This document shows positions 1-9,587 of a stretch of DNA of 64,000 bases, piece by piece; positions within the stretch are counted from its first letter, which is position 1, and the number at the start of each line of letters is the position of its first letter. This DNA is from Photobacterium indicum (GTDB lineage: Bacteria > Pseudomonadota > Gammaproteobacteria > Enterobacterales > Vibrionaceae). The DNA is taken from positions 124,001 through 188,000 of the forward strand of contig NZ_PYOC01000001.1 of the NCBI RefSeq assembly GCF_003026215.1. Reading direction: 5' to 3'. The position numbers were made by a program, and so were the translations under genes. Below the pieces are notes generated by a model that searched no databases, was not told the origin of the DNA, and saw only the letters and a list, made by a program, of their open reading frames with translations.

Positions 1-117
1 TCACCAAGCAAATGATTTATTTTCAATACAAGATCACAGTTTATAAATTATTCCCGGAAAGAGTATTTTCATTAACTACCATCAATTACTCATCGGAGGT
101 CAGATAAGGAAAGATAA

Positions 118-1059
118 ATGAAACAATTAATTGTACTACTCACTCTTTGCTTAGCAGCAGTCACATGCCAAGCATCAACCAGTGCGGACAATGCTACACA
201 AAAAGGCTACACAGAAACCCAATACCCCATCGTTTTAGTGCACGGGTTATTTGGTTTTGATTCACTTGCAGGGTTTGATTACTTTTACGGTATCCCTCAA
301 GAACTCAGTAAAAGTGGTGCTAAAGTTTATGTTGCCCAAATATCAGCTACTAATAGTTCAGAGCTACGTGGCGAACAACTGCTTTTACAAGTTGAAGAAG
401 TACTTGCTGTAACTGGCGCTGAAAAAGTAAATCTTATTGGGCATAGCCATGGCGGACCAACAGCACGTTATGTCGCATCCGTCGCCCCTCAATATGTCGC
501 TTCAGTAACCAGTATTGGCGGTGTCAACAAAGGTTCAACTGTTGCCGATATCATGCGAGGAACCATTCCTGAAGGCTCATTACCAGAAGGGATTGCGGTT
601 AAATTGGCTGGAGGGTTAACTACACTCATTGGGCTACTTTCTGGTGGCAGTGATCTACCCCAAGATCCACTGGCATCACTTGAAGCCTTAACTACTGCAG
701 GTTCTTTGGCGTTTAATCAGAAATACCCTGAAGGAATCCCAACATCAGACTGTGGCGACGGTGATTGGGTTGCCGATAACGGGGTGTATTATTACTCATG
801 GACGGGCACTTCAAACTACACCAACGTACTCGACCCTATTGATCCTGCGATGTTGATTTTAGGCTTCGCATTCGATGAACCGAATGATGGACTAGTGGGT
901 CAGTGTAGCTCACACCTTGGGAAGGTTATTCGCGATGATTATAAAATGAATCACCTCGATGAAATTAACGGTTTACTAGGTATTCATCATTTATTTGAAA
1001 CGGATCCTAAAACCCTTTATCGCCAGCATGCTAACCGCCTACAGCTACAAGGATTGTAA
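118..1059 (+). CDS. lipA: secreted triacylglycerol lipase (family I.1/I.2)
   Basis: Extracellular alpha/beta-hydrolase that cleaves ester bonds of triglycerides. A signal peptide ends near residue 19-22. The oxyanion strand reads VHGLFGFDSLAG from residue 41, and the nucleophile elbow is GHSHGG with Ser110. The acid Asp is probably in PNDGLVGQC and the His in KMNHLDEI. Two Cys (in SDCGDGD and GQCSSH) could form the disulfide typical of Pseudomonas/Vibrio lipases. The length of 313 aa is normal. AAGGA lies about 7 bases before the ATG. The gene is followed after 2 bases by its dedicated foldase, so the two form an operon, and the enzyme is probably exported by type II secretion (inferred). Confidence 0.93.
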   Translation: MKQLIVLLTLCLAAVTCQASTSADNATQKGYTETQYPIVLVHGLFGFDSLAGFDYFYGIPQELSKSGAKVYVAQISATNSSELRGEQLLLQVEEVLAVTGAEKVNLIGHSHGGPTARYVASVAPQYVASVTSIGGVNKGSTVADIMRGTIPEGSLPEGIAVKLAGGLTTLIGLLSGGSDLPQDPLASLEALTTAGSLAFNQKYPEGIPTSDCGDGDWVADNGVYYYSWTGTSNYTNVLDPIDPAMLILGFAFDEPNDGLVGQCSSHLGKVIRDDYKMNHLDEINGLLGIHHLFETDPKTLYRQHANRLQLQGL

Positions 1060-1061
1060 TC

Positions 1062-1991
1062 ATGAAAAAGACCGCACTTAAAATATCTATCGAGCTTGGT
1101 GCCTGTATTGCTGGTATCTGTATTTTTGCTGCGGTCATACTCAACTTGCACCTGTTTAATACTGATAAGGCAGTACCTTTGTTAACAACATCGATGCCAG
1201 CACCGTCAGCAATCAAAGCCACTTCGCAAAACGATACCAATATTGATGTTGATTCTAATCGAGATACCTTCGAATATTTTCTCTCTGGTTTAGGTGAAAA
1301 AGACATTGATACTCTAAAAAAGAATTTTGCCGAATTTAATGAACAACAAAACCCCACAGTTAAAATCGATGAAGCTCTGTTTCAACAATATATCGACTAT
1401 AAAGCAGCATTATTTGCCTTAGAACGTACGACGAGTAACGGTGCAACCTCAGTAAATTCTCAGCTTTTCGCAATACATCAGCAGTTATTAGAAATACAGC
1501 GACAATTCTTTACCCCCGAGCAGCAACAGGCATTATTTGGGGAAGAAAACCAATTACGCGAACTCGCTTTAAAGCAACAAGAGCTCAAACACCAAGCGCA
1601 ATCGCCTGCTGACTACCAACAACTTTGGCAAGATGAATTAAACCAGTTCCCCCCCAACTTACAAGAAAGCTATCGCAACGCTAGCCTGCTCAACCGATTA
1701 AAATTAACCAAAGATATGGATGCACAAAGCCAGTTCTTAATACGGGAAGAGCTCGTGGGCAGTGAAGCAGCCATGCGGCTCACAAATTTAGATCAGCAGC
1801 GAGAAAGCTTCAAGCAACAAGTTGATAAATACTTAATAGAACGAGAACAGATATTACTCAATACAAACAGTAACCAAGATGAGAAATTACTAGCCATACA
1901 AACACTGCGTGAACTCACATTTGAATCCGACCAATACCGCCGGATTCAAGCATTAGAAAATATTCATGATCAACAAGCCACGGTATATTAA
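1062..1991 (+). CDS. lifO: lipase-specific foldase (steric chaperone)
   Basis: Inner-membrane-anchored periplasmic chaperone that folds the lipase encoded just upstream. One N-terminal transmembrane segment spans about residues 9-29. A low-complexity linker follows, then the family motif RxxFDYxLSALGE, seen here as RDTFEYFLSGLGE (residues 67-79). The rest is the charged, Gln-rich all-helical region expected of Lif proteins. The length of 309 aa is within the family range. It starts 2 bases after the lipase stop codon, with AAGG before the ATG. It is also called limK or lipB in other species. Confidence 0.92.
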   Translation: MKKTALKISIELGACIAGICIFAAVILNLHLFNTDKAVPLLTTSMPAPSAIKATSQNDTNIDVDSNRDTFEYFLSGLGEKDIDTLKKNFAEFNEQQNPTVKIDEALFQQYIDYKAALFALERTTSNGATSVNSQLFAIHQQLLEIQRQFFTPEQQQALFGEENQLRELALKQQELKHQAQSPADYQQLWQDELNQFPPNLQESYRNASLLNRLKLTKDMDAQSQFLIREELVGSEAAMRLTNLDQQRESFKQQVDKYLIEREQILLNTNSNQDEKLLAIQTLRELTFESDQYRRIQALENIHDQQATVY

Positions 1992-2011
1992 ATAAGTCGA
2001 TAAAGCATAAT

Positions 2012-2923
2012 CTAAGCGCGGTGAAATACGCGTTTAGATAGTATCAATGCCTCTAAAGTACATAACAATAAGCCAAGCCAGATAAAGCTGAAACTCACCA
2101 GCTTCACCTGATCCAAGACTTCATGAAACACAAAAATTGCGAGTAAAAACTGTAAACTAGGCTCGATATATTGGGTTAAACCAATCATAGTCAGTGTTGT
2201 TTTCTTAACAGCAACGGCAAATAATACCAGAGGTATCAAAGTAATTGGTGCTGCACCTGCATATAAAACAGCCGTCGAGAAGTCACTAGAAAATACAGTC
2301 GACGTCTGGCTTAAAAAGCTCAATAGCATATAACCCAATGCGAATGGCATTAACAACGTTACCTCAATCGACATTGATGTTAACGAATCAAATTGGATAA
2401 ACTTTTTTGTTAGGCCATATAACGCAAATGAACAGCCCATAACCAATGAAACCCATGGTAGCTCACCATATGCATACACTTGATATCCTATACCGAAGGC
2501 TGCCAGAATAACTGCTATTTGTTGAGCCCAAGATAGCTTATCTTTAAAAAAAACTATACCTAGTGCAACAGAGAATAGTGGATTAATAAAATATCCTAAA
2601 CTTGCTGCTAATACCTGATCATGAGTTATTGCCCATGTAAAAGTATAAAGCGATACACAATTAAATAACCCTGCGAGAAAGCAAAGGCATAATGCTTTTT
2701 TATACTTCATCGCCATCGAAATAGTTAAGTTGGATATTTTAAAGCATTTCAAGATTAGCAACATTAATGGTACCGAGAAGATAATTCTCATCGCAAGTAA
2801 CTCATTAGTATCAGCCAGAGGAAGAAACTGGAAATATAGAGGCAATAATCCCCAGAGCACAAATGCAACAATTGCAATGAAGTTCCCATGAATACGAGAA
2901 AACATACTATTCATCCTGAACAA
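2012..2923 (-). CDS. rarD: RarD-type EamA (DMT) permease
   Basis: Inner-membrane protein of about ten hydrophobic helices, arranged as two EamA halves. The start of the fold, FVLWGLLPLYFQFL followed by NELLAMRI, is characteristic of RarD. RarD was named for chloramphenicol sensitivity in Pseudomonas; its true substrate is unsettled. The length of 303 aa fits. Several in-frame Met codons (residues 1, 4, 7) make the exact start uncertain. It converges with the lipase operon, leaving only about 20 bases between the stop codons. Confidence 0.85.
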   Translation of the reverse strand: MFRMNSMFSRIHGNFIAIVAFVLWGLLPLYFQFLPLADTNELLAMRIIFSVPLMLLILKCFKISNLTISMAMKYKKALCLCFLAGLFNCVSLYTFTWAITHDQVLAASLGYFINPLFSVALGIVFFKDKLSWAQQIAVILAAFGIGYQVYAYGELPWVSLVMGCSFALYGLTKKFIQFDSLTSMSIEVTLLMPFALGYMLLSFLSQTSTVFSSDFSTAVLYAGAAPITLIPLVLFAVAVKKTTLTMIGLTQYIEPSLQFLLAIFVFHEVLDQVKLVSFSFIWLGLLLCTLEALILSKRVFHRA

Positions 2924-3047
2924 TCTAATTAATGTTGCACTACCTTTTCAACCAAAATATTCCGTTAGGTATAAAAAAGTACAACTAATCATAATAAAAG
3001 AGGGAATTGACTTAACACAGATAGCTATCTTTGAAAAAGAATAACGA

Positions 3048-3082
3048 TGATTAAGGCAGCCAACATGTAGCCGCCTTAATAC
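3048..3082 (-). terminator. probable rho-independent terminator after the chemoreceptor
   Basis: An inverted repeat (ATTAAGGC with GCCTTAAT, inner AGCC/AGCC-like pairing) sits just past the stop codon of the leftward chemoreceptor gene. On the minus strand it is followed by a T-rich stretch that is only moderately continuous, so the call is tentative. Confidence 0.45.
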
Positions 3083-3088
3083 TGATAA

Positions 3089-4960
3089 TTAGACAATAAA
3101 CTTATTCAATAACGCCTCTTGTTGCTGAACTTTCGAAACTTGACCGCTCATTTGTAATGATGACTCATCGGCACGGTCTGAAACTTGCTGAGAGAGATCT
3201 TTTATTTTGATCGTATTATTATTGATTTCTTCCGCGACCAAACTCTGCTCTTCTGCTGCAGAGGCTATTTGAAGGTTCATATCGGAAATTTGAAGGATTG
3301 CCCCTCTAATTTGATTAAGCGCTCCTCCAGCTTCAATTGCCTTTGCGACAGCTTCGTCAGTTAGCATCTTACTCTTCGCCATCACGCTGGTTGCAGAACG
3401 TGCGCCTGACTGAAGCTGGGCTATCATGCTGTGAATCTCAGTCGTCGATTGCTGGGTTCGCTGCGCCAATGTACGGACTTCATCAGCAACGACTGCAAAC
3501 CCTCTACCCGACTCACCAGCTCGAGCTGCCTCAATAGCAGCATTCAGAGCCAACAAATTGGTTTGATCCGCAATCGCATTGATCACAGAGAGAATTGACT
3601 CAATATTACCCGTCGAACTTTCCAAGTCTTGAACGACAATTACCGTTTCATCGATCTGGTTGGCCAGAATATGAATCGCGTCAGTTGTATGAGAGACAAT
3701 ACTAACGCCATCTTGCGCGGCAATATCTGCTTCTTGCGCCGCAGCTGCTGCCCCTTGCGCGTTACCAGCAACATCAGCAGATGTTGACGCCATTTCATTC
3801 ATTGCTGTTGCAAGCTGTTCAACTTCAGCCAACTGGTGAGTGATATCTGTTGCCGTTAGCTTAGAGCCTCGTGTCGTCACTTCAGCGTCGGCACCAATCT
3901 CTACCCCTAACAACTTGGTTTCTTTGATAAGCGACTGTAACTTCTCTACAAATGCATTAAAATTCGAGGCCAGCTCAGAGAATTCAATATCAGTGTTAGT
4001 CTCTAACCGTCGAGTCAAATCACCTTGACCAGAGGCTACATCTTTCATCGCCTCATTTAATACACCTAACGGACGCATTAGGTATCTTAGTACTAGCACC
4101 AGCGCAAGCACTGAAATCAACACAAAAGTAATTGTCATTATCATCGATGACGAACGAAGCTGAACAATCGAAGAATAGGCTTTTTCATAATCTAGAATTA
4201 CCCCTACATACCAATCTTGGCTATCGATCGGAGTAAATCCAATATAGGTTGGCTTACCTTTGTAATCTATTAACTTGAAACTCTGATTAAGATCTTGTGA
4301 TCCAATAAACTCGGTTATTTTTTTACCGCTAAATGAAGGATCAGGATGAGAAACAATCGTGCCATCCTTATTCACCATGAATATATATCCGGCATCAAAC
4401 AATGAAATTTGATTAATGGTATCTGAAAGCATGTCTAATTTGAGATCATAGAAAAGAGCCGCATTAAATTTACCATCATCATAAACTGGCGTAGCAATTG
4501 ACACTAATACACTGCCTGTATCTCCAAGATAAGGTGCTGTAATAATTGTTTTTCCTTCACTTTTTGCGCGTAGATACCATGGCCGCTTTCTCGGATCATA
4601 GGCACTTCCCGGTTGCCAATTTGGATCGTTGCTCTGAATTCGGCCATCAGCCTCAAACCCCATACCAATCAACGAGTACGCATTTTTAGCAACAGGTTTA
4701 TTTATCACACTGGAAATATGAACCGTAGAAAGATCATCTTCAATCACTTGTGCAATATAAGTGGCCAATTGCGATTTCGATTCAATTTCACTATCGACAG
4801 TGGCTTTGACCCCATTCACAATTTCAGAAATACTCTGATGGATTAATGGCTCAACTTGTGATTTAACTTGACGATACTGCTGTATTGATAATACAGACAA
4901 AGCAATAAAAACAATGACTGATGATATTAATACCACCTTATATTGAAATTTCATCTTCAT
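3089..4960 (-). CDS. methyl-accepting chemotaxis protein with dCache sensor
   Basis: Transmembrane chemoreceptor. TM1 is at about residues 10-28, followed by a periplasmic double-Cache domain to about 270, TM2 at about 274-295, HAMP, then the cytoplasmic signalling domain with the conserved hairpin tip ([23 protein letters not shown]). The sensor carries RPWYLRA, then APYLGDTG, then FYDLKLD. This pattern of R, WY, Y/D and distal D resembles the amino-acid-binding subclass of dCache domains, so an amino-acid or related ligand is a reasonable guess. It ends in KFIV without a CheR-docking pentapeptide. The length of 623 aa is typical of Vibrionaceae MCPs. Confidence 0.92.
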   Translation of the reverse strand: MKMKFQYKVVLISSVIVFIALSVLSIQQYRQVKSQVEPLIHQSISEIVNGVKATVDSEIESKSQLATYIAQVIEDDLSTVHISSVINKPVAKNAYSLIGMGFEADGRIQSNDPNWQPGSAYDPRKRPWYLRAKSEGKTIITAPYLGDTGSVLVSIATPVYDDGKFNAALFYDLKLDMLSDTINQISLFDAGYIFMVNKDGTIVSHPDPSFSGKKITEFIGSQDLNQSFKLIDYKGKPTYIGFTPIDSQDWYVGVILDYEKAYSSIVQLRSSSMIMTITFVLISVLALVLVLRYLMRPLGVLNEAMKDVASGQGDLTRRLETNTDIEFSELASNFNAFVEKLQSLIKETKLLGVEIGADAEVTTRGSKLTATDITHQLAEVEQLATAMNEMASTSADVAGNAQGAAAAAQEADIAAQDGVSIVSHTTDAIHILANQIDETVIVVQDLESSTGNIESILSVINAIADQTNLLALNAAIEAARAGESGRGFAVVADEVRTLAQRTQQSTTEIHSMIAQLQSGARSATSVMAKSKMLTDEAVAKAIEAGGALNQIRGAILQISDMNLQIASAAEEQSLVAEEINNNTIKIKDLSQQVSDRADESSLQMSGQVSKVQQQEALLNKFIV

Positions 4961-5006
4961 AATTTTGACACTTTATTTTTAATCATTCAATTCAAAAGGT
5001 AATATG

Positions 5007-5279
5007 TTAATTTAAATAGACAATATTATTACTTCGTAAATCAGACCAGATTAATACTTTCCGATAATACTGTTTAAATAACACCAAAGATAGACTAAAT
5101 AACATGAATACTACGGTAATAATGTTGCTGCTTTCTTTTACATCTGATGATGAAACACTAAGTAAAAGACCGATTCCTATACCTAGAGAACACAGTAGTT
5201 GCAACATTGGATAAGAGAGGTAAAAAAAAGACTTTAAGCTGAATAAAATAGAAAACAATCCTTTTTTTAGCACATTCAT
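5007..5279 (-). CDS. small membrane protein of unknown function
   Basis: Ninety residues with three hydrophobic stretches (about 8-25, 26-45 and 50-68), so probably two or three membrane helices. I do not recognise a family. An excellent ribosome site (AAGGAG, six bases before the ATG) supports translation. The leftward chemoreceptor gene starts only 46 bases downstream, so the two might be co-transcribed. The surrounding DNA is A+T-rich. Confidence 0.6.
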   Translation of the reverse strand: MNVLKKGLFSILFSLKSFFYLSYPMLQLLCSLGIGIGLLLSVSSSDVKESSNIITVVFMLFSLSLVLFKQYYRKVLIWSDLRSNNIVYLN

Positions 5280-5491
5280 AACAGACTCCTTTTTCTTAAG
5301 GCTATAAGTATCGATAAGCTATCGGCATTAGCTTGCTATATTTTTACTATTAGTCGTTAGGGATAAATATAAATCAATGCAAGTTATATCCACAGATGGG
5401 AATACTCTAAACACAATAAAGGCTAACAGAAGCCTGAACATTACAAGCCTCTGTTATCAGAATACGGAGCAATTATTATATAGTGTGTGTT
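5280..5491. other. intergenic region after the leftward catabolic operon
   Basis: About 210 bases without a gene. Imperfect inverted repeats around 5420-5460 (AGGCT/AGCCT and TAACAG/CTGTTA) may form a hairpin that ends the leftward operon, but there is no clear T-run. Confidence 0.3.
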
Positions 5492-6646
5492 CTAGCCTTT
5501 ATTAAGCTGACCTTCTACAAGCGCCTGCCAATAATTCACACCTTTCATTAAAATATTGTCATTAAAATCATACAGTGGATTATGCAGTGCCGTACCACCA
5601 CATTCCCCCTGCCCATTACCAACCAAAATATAACAACCTTTCACTTCACGAAGCATGAAAGAGAAGTCTTCACTGATAGTGAAGGGTTCACAACTACCAT
5701 TCACGTTTTCAGCACCGACTACCTTCTCTGCGGCTTTAATAGCGTGTGCTGTCTCTTCTGGGGTATTAATGGTAGAAAGGAAGCTATTATTGAAATGGTA
5801 CTTATAATCCACACCTGCCGACATACATTGACCAGCAACAATACGCTCAATCGCTTTTTCAATCTTGCCTAATGCTTCATCAGTAAAACTACGAGTATCA
5901 CCCGTAATCTTCACCTGAGATGGAATAACGTTCACAGTGCCGTTAGTGGCAAACTCAGTCACTGAAAGAACTGCAGTTTCATTAATCGCGCTCAGATTAC
6001 GCGATACAATCGTCTGCATTGCGGTAACAATCTGCGCACCGACAACTATCGGATCGGTACCCATATGTGGCATAGCCGCATGACCACCCGTTGCAATAAC
6101 ATCAATTTCAAAGCTGCTTTCGCTGGCCATTAACGAACTAGGTCGCGTTAAAAATTGCCCTTCTGGAATACCAGGCAAGTTATGCATGGCATAAATTGCA
6201 TCCATATTCCAACGCGTGAATAGGCCATCCTTGATCATTGCTTTTGCACCAGTACCACGCTCTTCATCCGGCTGAAAAATAAAGTAGACTGTGCCATCAA
6301 AGTTTCTATTTTTTGATAACTCGTGTGCGGCCCCAAGAAGCATCGCGGTATGACCGTCATGGCCGCAGGCATGCATTGCGCCATCATGAATAGATGCATG
6401 AGAGAATGTATTAGCCTCGCAAATGCGCAATGCATCCATATCAGCGCGTAGACCAATAGAGCGATTGCTATTGCCACACCTTAGAATCCCTACAACACCA
6501 GTACCACCAATACCGCGATGAACGTCAAGCCCAAACTCTTCTAGTTTGTTGGCAACAAATTCTGATGTTTTATACTCTTCAGTACCAAATTCAGGATGCT
6601 TATGTAAGTGACGACGCCAGTCGATAACTTTCTGTTCAATGGTCAT
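5492..6646 (-). CDS. M20 family metallo-amidohydrolase / N-acyl-amino-acid deacylase
   Basis: Cytosolic di-metal hydrolase of the M20D (hippurate hydrolase / IAA-amino-acid hydrolase) group. It removes acyl groups from N-acyl amino acids. Seen: ADMDALRI, the MHACGHDGH metal motif, DEERGTGAKAM, MHNLPG and the C-terminal ALHNPLYDFND, so the Cys/His/Glu/His/His ligand set looks complete. The length of 384 aa is normal. It is the last gene of a leftward five-gene run (M24 peptidase, racemase-like enzyme, two DMT permeases, this). E. coli pairs an M20 enzyme (YgeY) with a diaminopropionate lyase (YgeX) as well, which supports a joint role. The substrate is unknown. Confidence 0.88.
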   Translation of the reverse strand: MTIEQKVIDWRRHLHKHPEFGTEEYKTSEFVANKLEEFGLDVHRGIGGTGVVGILRCGNSNRSIGLRADMDALRICEANTFSHASIHDGAMHACGHDGHTAMLLGAAHELSKNRNFDGTVYFIFQPDEERGTGAKAMIKDGLFTRWNMDAIYAMHNLPGIPEGQFLTRPSSLMASESSFEIDVIATGGHAAMPHMGTDPIVVGAQIVTAMQTIVSRNLSAINETAVLSVTEFATNGTVNVIPSQVKITGDTRSFTDEALGKIEKAIERIVAGQCMSAGVDYKYHFNNSFLSTINTPEETAHAIKAAEKVVGAENVNGSCEPFTISEDFSFMLREVKGCYILVGNGQGECGGTALHNPLYDFNDNILMKGVNYWQALVEGQLNKG

Positions 6647-6701
6647 TTATATTCTCCAACAAAATCTGCGCAGTGGTACATTACCACTGCGCATCTATCA
6701 A

Positions 6702-7673
6702 TTAAGCTTCTTGAGGTTTTAAGGCTTTTTCGTCAGTTTCTTTTGTTTCAAACTTAGTAAATACGTACAGTGCAACAACAATCAGTGAGACAACAATTGT
6801 TTTACCCAATGCCATTTCCTCGCCGAGTGTCATAACAGCAACTAAATACCCAACTAACGGCATTAGGTTTAGTGCCATTGTGGCTTTCTCTACACCAATG
6901 CGTTTGAATGAGTAGAGCTGGATAAGGTAACTACCACCAGAAATACCCGTACCAAGGAAAATAAGTAAACCAATTAGTAATGGACTAGATAAAATAATAT
7001 TAATTTGTGATAAATCTAAATCCATCGCAAAGACGACAATAATACCCAGCGCTGCAACTGATATATATTGGTATAACATTGACACAACAGAACCATATTT
7101 ATCCGCAAGGCTTGCACGTAAGTGAGCCGTCCATGCAAGTGCTAACATTGAGCAAGTCACATAGACATAGCCAAGTAGTGGTGTACCACCTTCGATGTTA
7201 TTAGTTGGTCCAACGCTCATTGCATAGATACAAACAGCTGACGCAATAAATGCTCCCCACTGAACCTTGTTCATTCTAAAATTCATGAACATCATGCCAA
7301 AAAAGACTGTGGCAAATGGCTGCATACCTTGAATCACACCATTCTCCGTTGCACCAATATGGGATAAAGAGAGGAAATTAAAGAGTGAAAATACCCCTTG
7401 GCCAACAATTCCACATAATGCAATTTTTAGGTAATCTTTCTTTTCGATTTTTAGAGACTTACCAAGGTCTTTACTGAGACTTTCGCTGCGAGACGTAAAG
7501 CTATAAATAATCGTTAAACCAATTACAGCGGTTACGTAACGAAAGAAAACAAGGGTCATAGGATCAACAGCCATAGACAGCGGCTTCGAAACAACACCCG
7601 TCACTCCCCAAATAATGGCAACAGCAATGGCTGCAGTCCATCCTAAGAACGTTTCTTTTTTAGTTATATTCAT
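6702..7673 (-). CDS. EamA-family (DMT) transporter
   Basis: Ten-helix inner-membrane permease with two EamA repeats; the repeat signatures WGVTGVVSKPL and the second half around GTGISGGSYLIQLYSF are visible. The length is 323 aa. It is a clear paralogue of the next gene (7753-8712): both have NGVIQGxxP, LADKYGS/LAEKYGS and MALNLMPL. Tandem DMT paralogues are unusual. They could form a heterodimer or move substrate and product in opposite directions. Position inside the operon suggests uptake or efflux of the compound handled by the neighbouring hydrolases (inferred). Confidence 0.87.
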   Translation of the reverse strand: MNITKKETFLGWTAAIAVAIIWGVTGVVSKPLSMAVDPMTLVFFRYVTAVIGLTIIYSFTSRSESLSKDLGKSLKIEKKDYLKIALCGIVGQGVFSLFNFLSLSHIGATENGVIQGMQPFATVFFGMMFMNFRMNKVQWGAFIASAVCIYAMSVGPTNNIEGGTPLLGYVYVTCSMLALAWTAHLRASLADKYGSVVSMLYQYISVAALGIIVVFAMDLDLSQINIILSSPLLIGLLIFLGTGISGGSYLIQLYSFKRIGVEKATMALNLMPLVGYLVAVMTLGEEMALGKTIVVSLIVVALYVFTKFETKETDEKALKPQEA

Positions 7674-7752
7674 AATTCTTGCCAGTCGGGTACGTTATTC
7701 AACTCAAAATGAAGAGGCAGCCCTAAATAAGCTGCCTTGAACTGTATTGTAA

Positions 7753-8712
7753 TTATTCAGTTACAGCTTCTAACTTCGGTTCTTTCTTAGTTTCTTTTTG
7801 AGCAAACTTCATAAATAACATCATAGAAACGACAACCACAGCCATAGCAAGTAAACGCATTGGTGTGACAGCTTCGCCAAGTGCGAAGACAGCTAAAATG
7901 AACGATGATAGTGGCATTAGGTTTAGTGCCATACCTGTACCATCAACACCCACTTTTTCCATTGCATAAATATATACAAGGTAACTGGTTCCAGAAATAC
8001 CAACACCCAGAATAACGATACATAGAATACGAAGTGGTGAGCTGAAGATACCCAACGCTGACGAGAAGTCTGCGCCAGAAAACATTAGGTAAACGCCAAA
8101 ACCAATTGATGCAAAAATAAACTGATGGAACATTGTCGCTACGGAGCCATATTTCTCAGCTAATTTTGCTCGAGCGTATGCTGTGCAAGAAAAACTTGCA
8201 GCACTACCTAGACAGATCAGGTGACCAATGTTGAAGCCATTAGTTTCAGAGCTTGGATCCATAACCAAGATTGCGACACCAATAAACGCACCAACAGCAG
8301 CAAGCATTTGTAATACTGTAAATCGGGCGTTATGACGGAAAAATCCAACCGTTAGGATCAAAATAGGGATCAGACCTTGAATCACACCATTTTCAGAAGC
8401 GGTAATGTAGTCTAATGACAAGAATGACAGATAACTAAACGCCCCCTGACCGATGATGCCACAGGCTGCGGTCCAAAACACATCACTGCGATTATCCCAA
8501 TTAAACTTAAAATCCTTCTTTTTCTTCATCTTTCCAGATGCTAAACCAACATTAAACACGATACCCAAAGTAAGAAATGCCACGGTATATCGAGCCCATA
8601 CCAAAACTTGTGCATCCATCACTTCAAGAATAGGTGTACCTACAATCCACGGAATACCCCAAAGTAAGCCAATGAATATCGCCGCAGCCCAACCTTTAAC
8701 TGTATTGCTCAT
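7753..8712 (-). CDS. EamA-family (DMT) transporter, paralogue of its neighbour
   Basis: Ten-helix permease of 319 aa with duplicated EamA domains, closely related to the adjacent gene (shared ENGVIQGL, AEKYGSVATM, GISGTSYLVY, MALNLMPL). Both end in a charged Lys/Glu-rich cytoplasmic tail (KETKKEPKLEAVTE here). It lies 24 bases after the racemase-family gene in the same leftward operon. The substrate cannot be read from the sequence. Confidence 0.87.
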   Translation of the reverse strand: MSNTVKGWAAAIFIGLLWGIPWIVGTPILEVMDAQVLVWARYTVAFLTLGIVFNVGLASGKMKKKKDFKFNWDNRSDVFWTAACGIIGQGAFSYLSFLSLDYITASENGVIQGLIPILILTVGFFRHNARFTVLQMLAAVGAFIGVAILVMDPSSETNGFNIGHLICLGSAASFSCTAYARAKLAEKYGSVATMFHQFIFASIGFGVYLMFSGADFSSALGIFSSPLRILCIVILGVGISGTSYLVYIYAMEKVGVDGTGMALNLMPLSSFILAVFALGEAVTPMRLLAMAVVVVSMMLFMKFAQKETKKEPKLEAVTE

Positions 8713-8736
8713 GATCTAATCCTTTTCTGTCATCAA

Positions 8737-9507
8737 TTATTGATTCAATAAACGTCCGTAACCTGGACACTGTGCAGCTTTTCCGGTGAGATGCATCGCA
8801 TGCCAGAACATGGCTGAATTACTGCAAACAACAGGAATATCGAACTTCGCTTCAATTTCCTGAATATGATCAAGTACACGTAAGTTGGTACAAGACATGA
8901 AAACTAAATCAGCACCAGATTCCGGTAAAATTTTATCTAGAGCCAGAAGCATCGATTCTTTCGAAACGGTTGTAATATCGGTATCTTTTTCGATACCCAA
9001 CGAACCAAGCACTACCACCTCAAAACCAGCATTGGTCAACTGTTGATGTAAAGGGAAATTCACTTCTGTCGGATAAGGTGAGAAAACCGCAATTTTCTTT
9101 GCACTCAAATGTTTGAATGCAGCTTGAGCAGCAGTCCAAGGGTTAGTCGCAGGAATATCCCCACGGTTTTTAGTCAGCAAATTCGCGATTTTTTCTTCGC
9201 CAATGATGATAGAAGCAGAAGTACAACCAAATGCCATCACATCCATCGGTAAGCCTGTAGCAATTAAATCAGAAGCTTCGCTAATACCTGTTGCAATTTT
9301 ATCCAAAGCTTCAGGTGTCATTTCACTGCTGTAATAAACACGAGAACTGAATACACCAGCCTGAGTACCGAGTAATTTTGCCCAGTCCATTTCTAGTGAA
9401 TGATCAGTACTTAGCTGAACTAATCCAATGTGGGTACGGTTAATACGTGGAGCTTGTATATGGGCAAGGGGGATTTCAATTTTTTTGAACTCTTCAATTG
9501 TTTGCAT
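8737..9507 (-). CDS. Asp/Glu racemase superfamily enzyme (maleate isomerase / EutA-like)
   Basis: Cofactor-independent two-cysteine enzyme. The first catalytic Cys is Cys95 in FGCTSAS and the second is Cys206 in MSCTNLR. Having both points to racemase or cis-trans isomerase chemistry rather than arylmalonate decarboxylase, which has one. The length of 256 aa and the TNPWTAAQAA / VFSPYPTEVN segments resemble maleate isomerases and EutA of ectoine-degradation clusters. In context it may invert the stereocentre of an intermediate before or after the M24/M20 hydrolases. The exact substrate is unknown. Confidence 0.8.
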   Translation of the reverse strand: MQTIEEFKKIEIPLAHIQAPRINRTHIGLVQLSTDHSLEMDWAKLLGTQAGVFSSRVYYSSEMTPEALDKIATGISEASDLIATGLPMDVMAFGCTSASIIIGEEKIANLLTKNRGDIPATNPWTAAQAAFKHLSAKKIAVFSPYPTEVNFPLHQQLTNAGFEVVVLGSLGIEKDTDITTVSKESMLLALDKILPESGADLVFMSCTNLRVLDHIQEIEAKFDIPVVCSNSAMFWHAMHLTGKAAQCPGYGRLLNQ

Positions 9508-9587
9508 AATTATTATCTTTCTTATAGTTATTTGTTGCCATGTCGAATTTCCTCAACATGGCACAGGGTATTGGGCAAAAGTTTTTG

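Noticed and set aside
1..117. Possible gene end at the left edge
   Set aside because: No open frame reaches convincingly into the window; only the promoter and ribosome site of the lipase gene can be supported.
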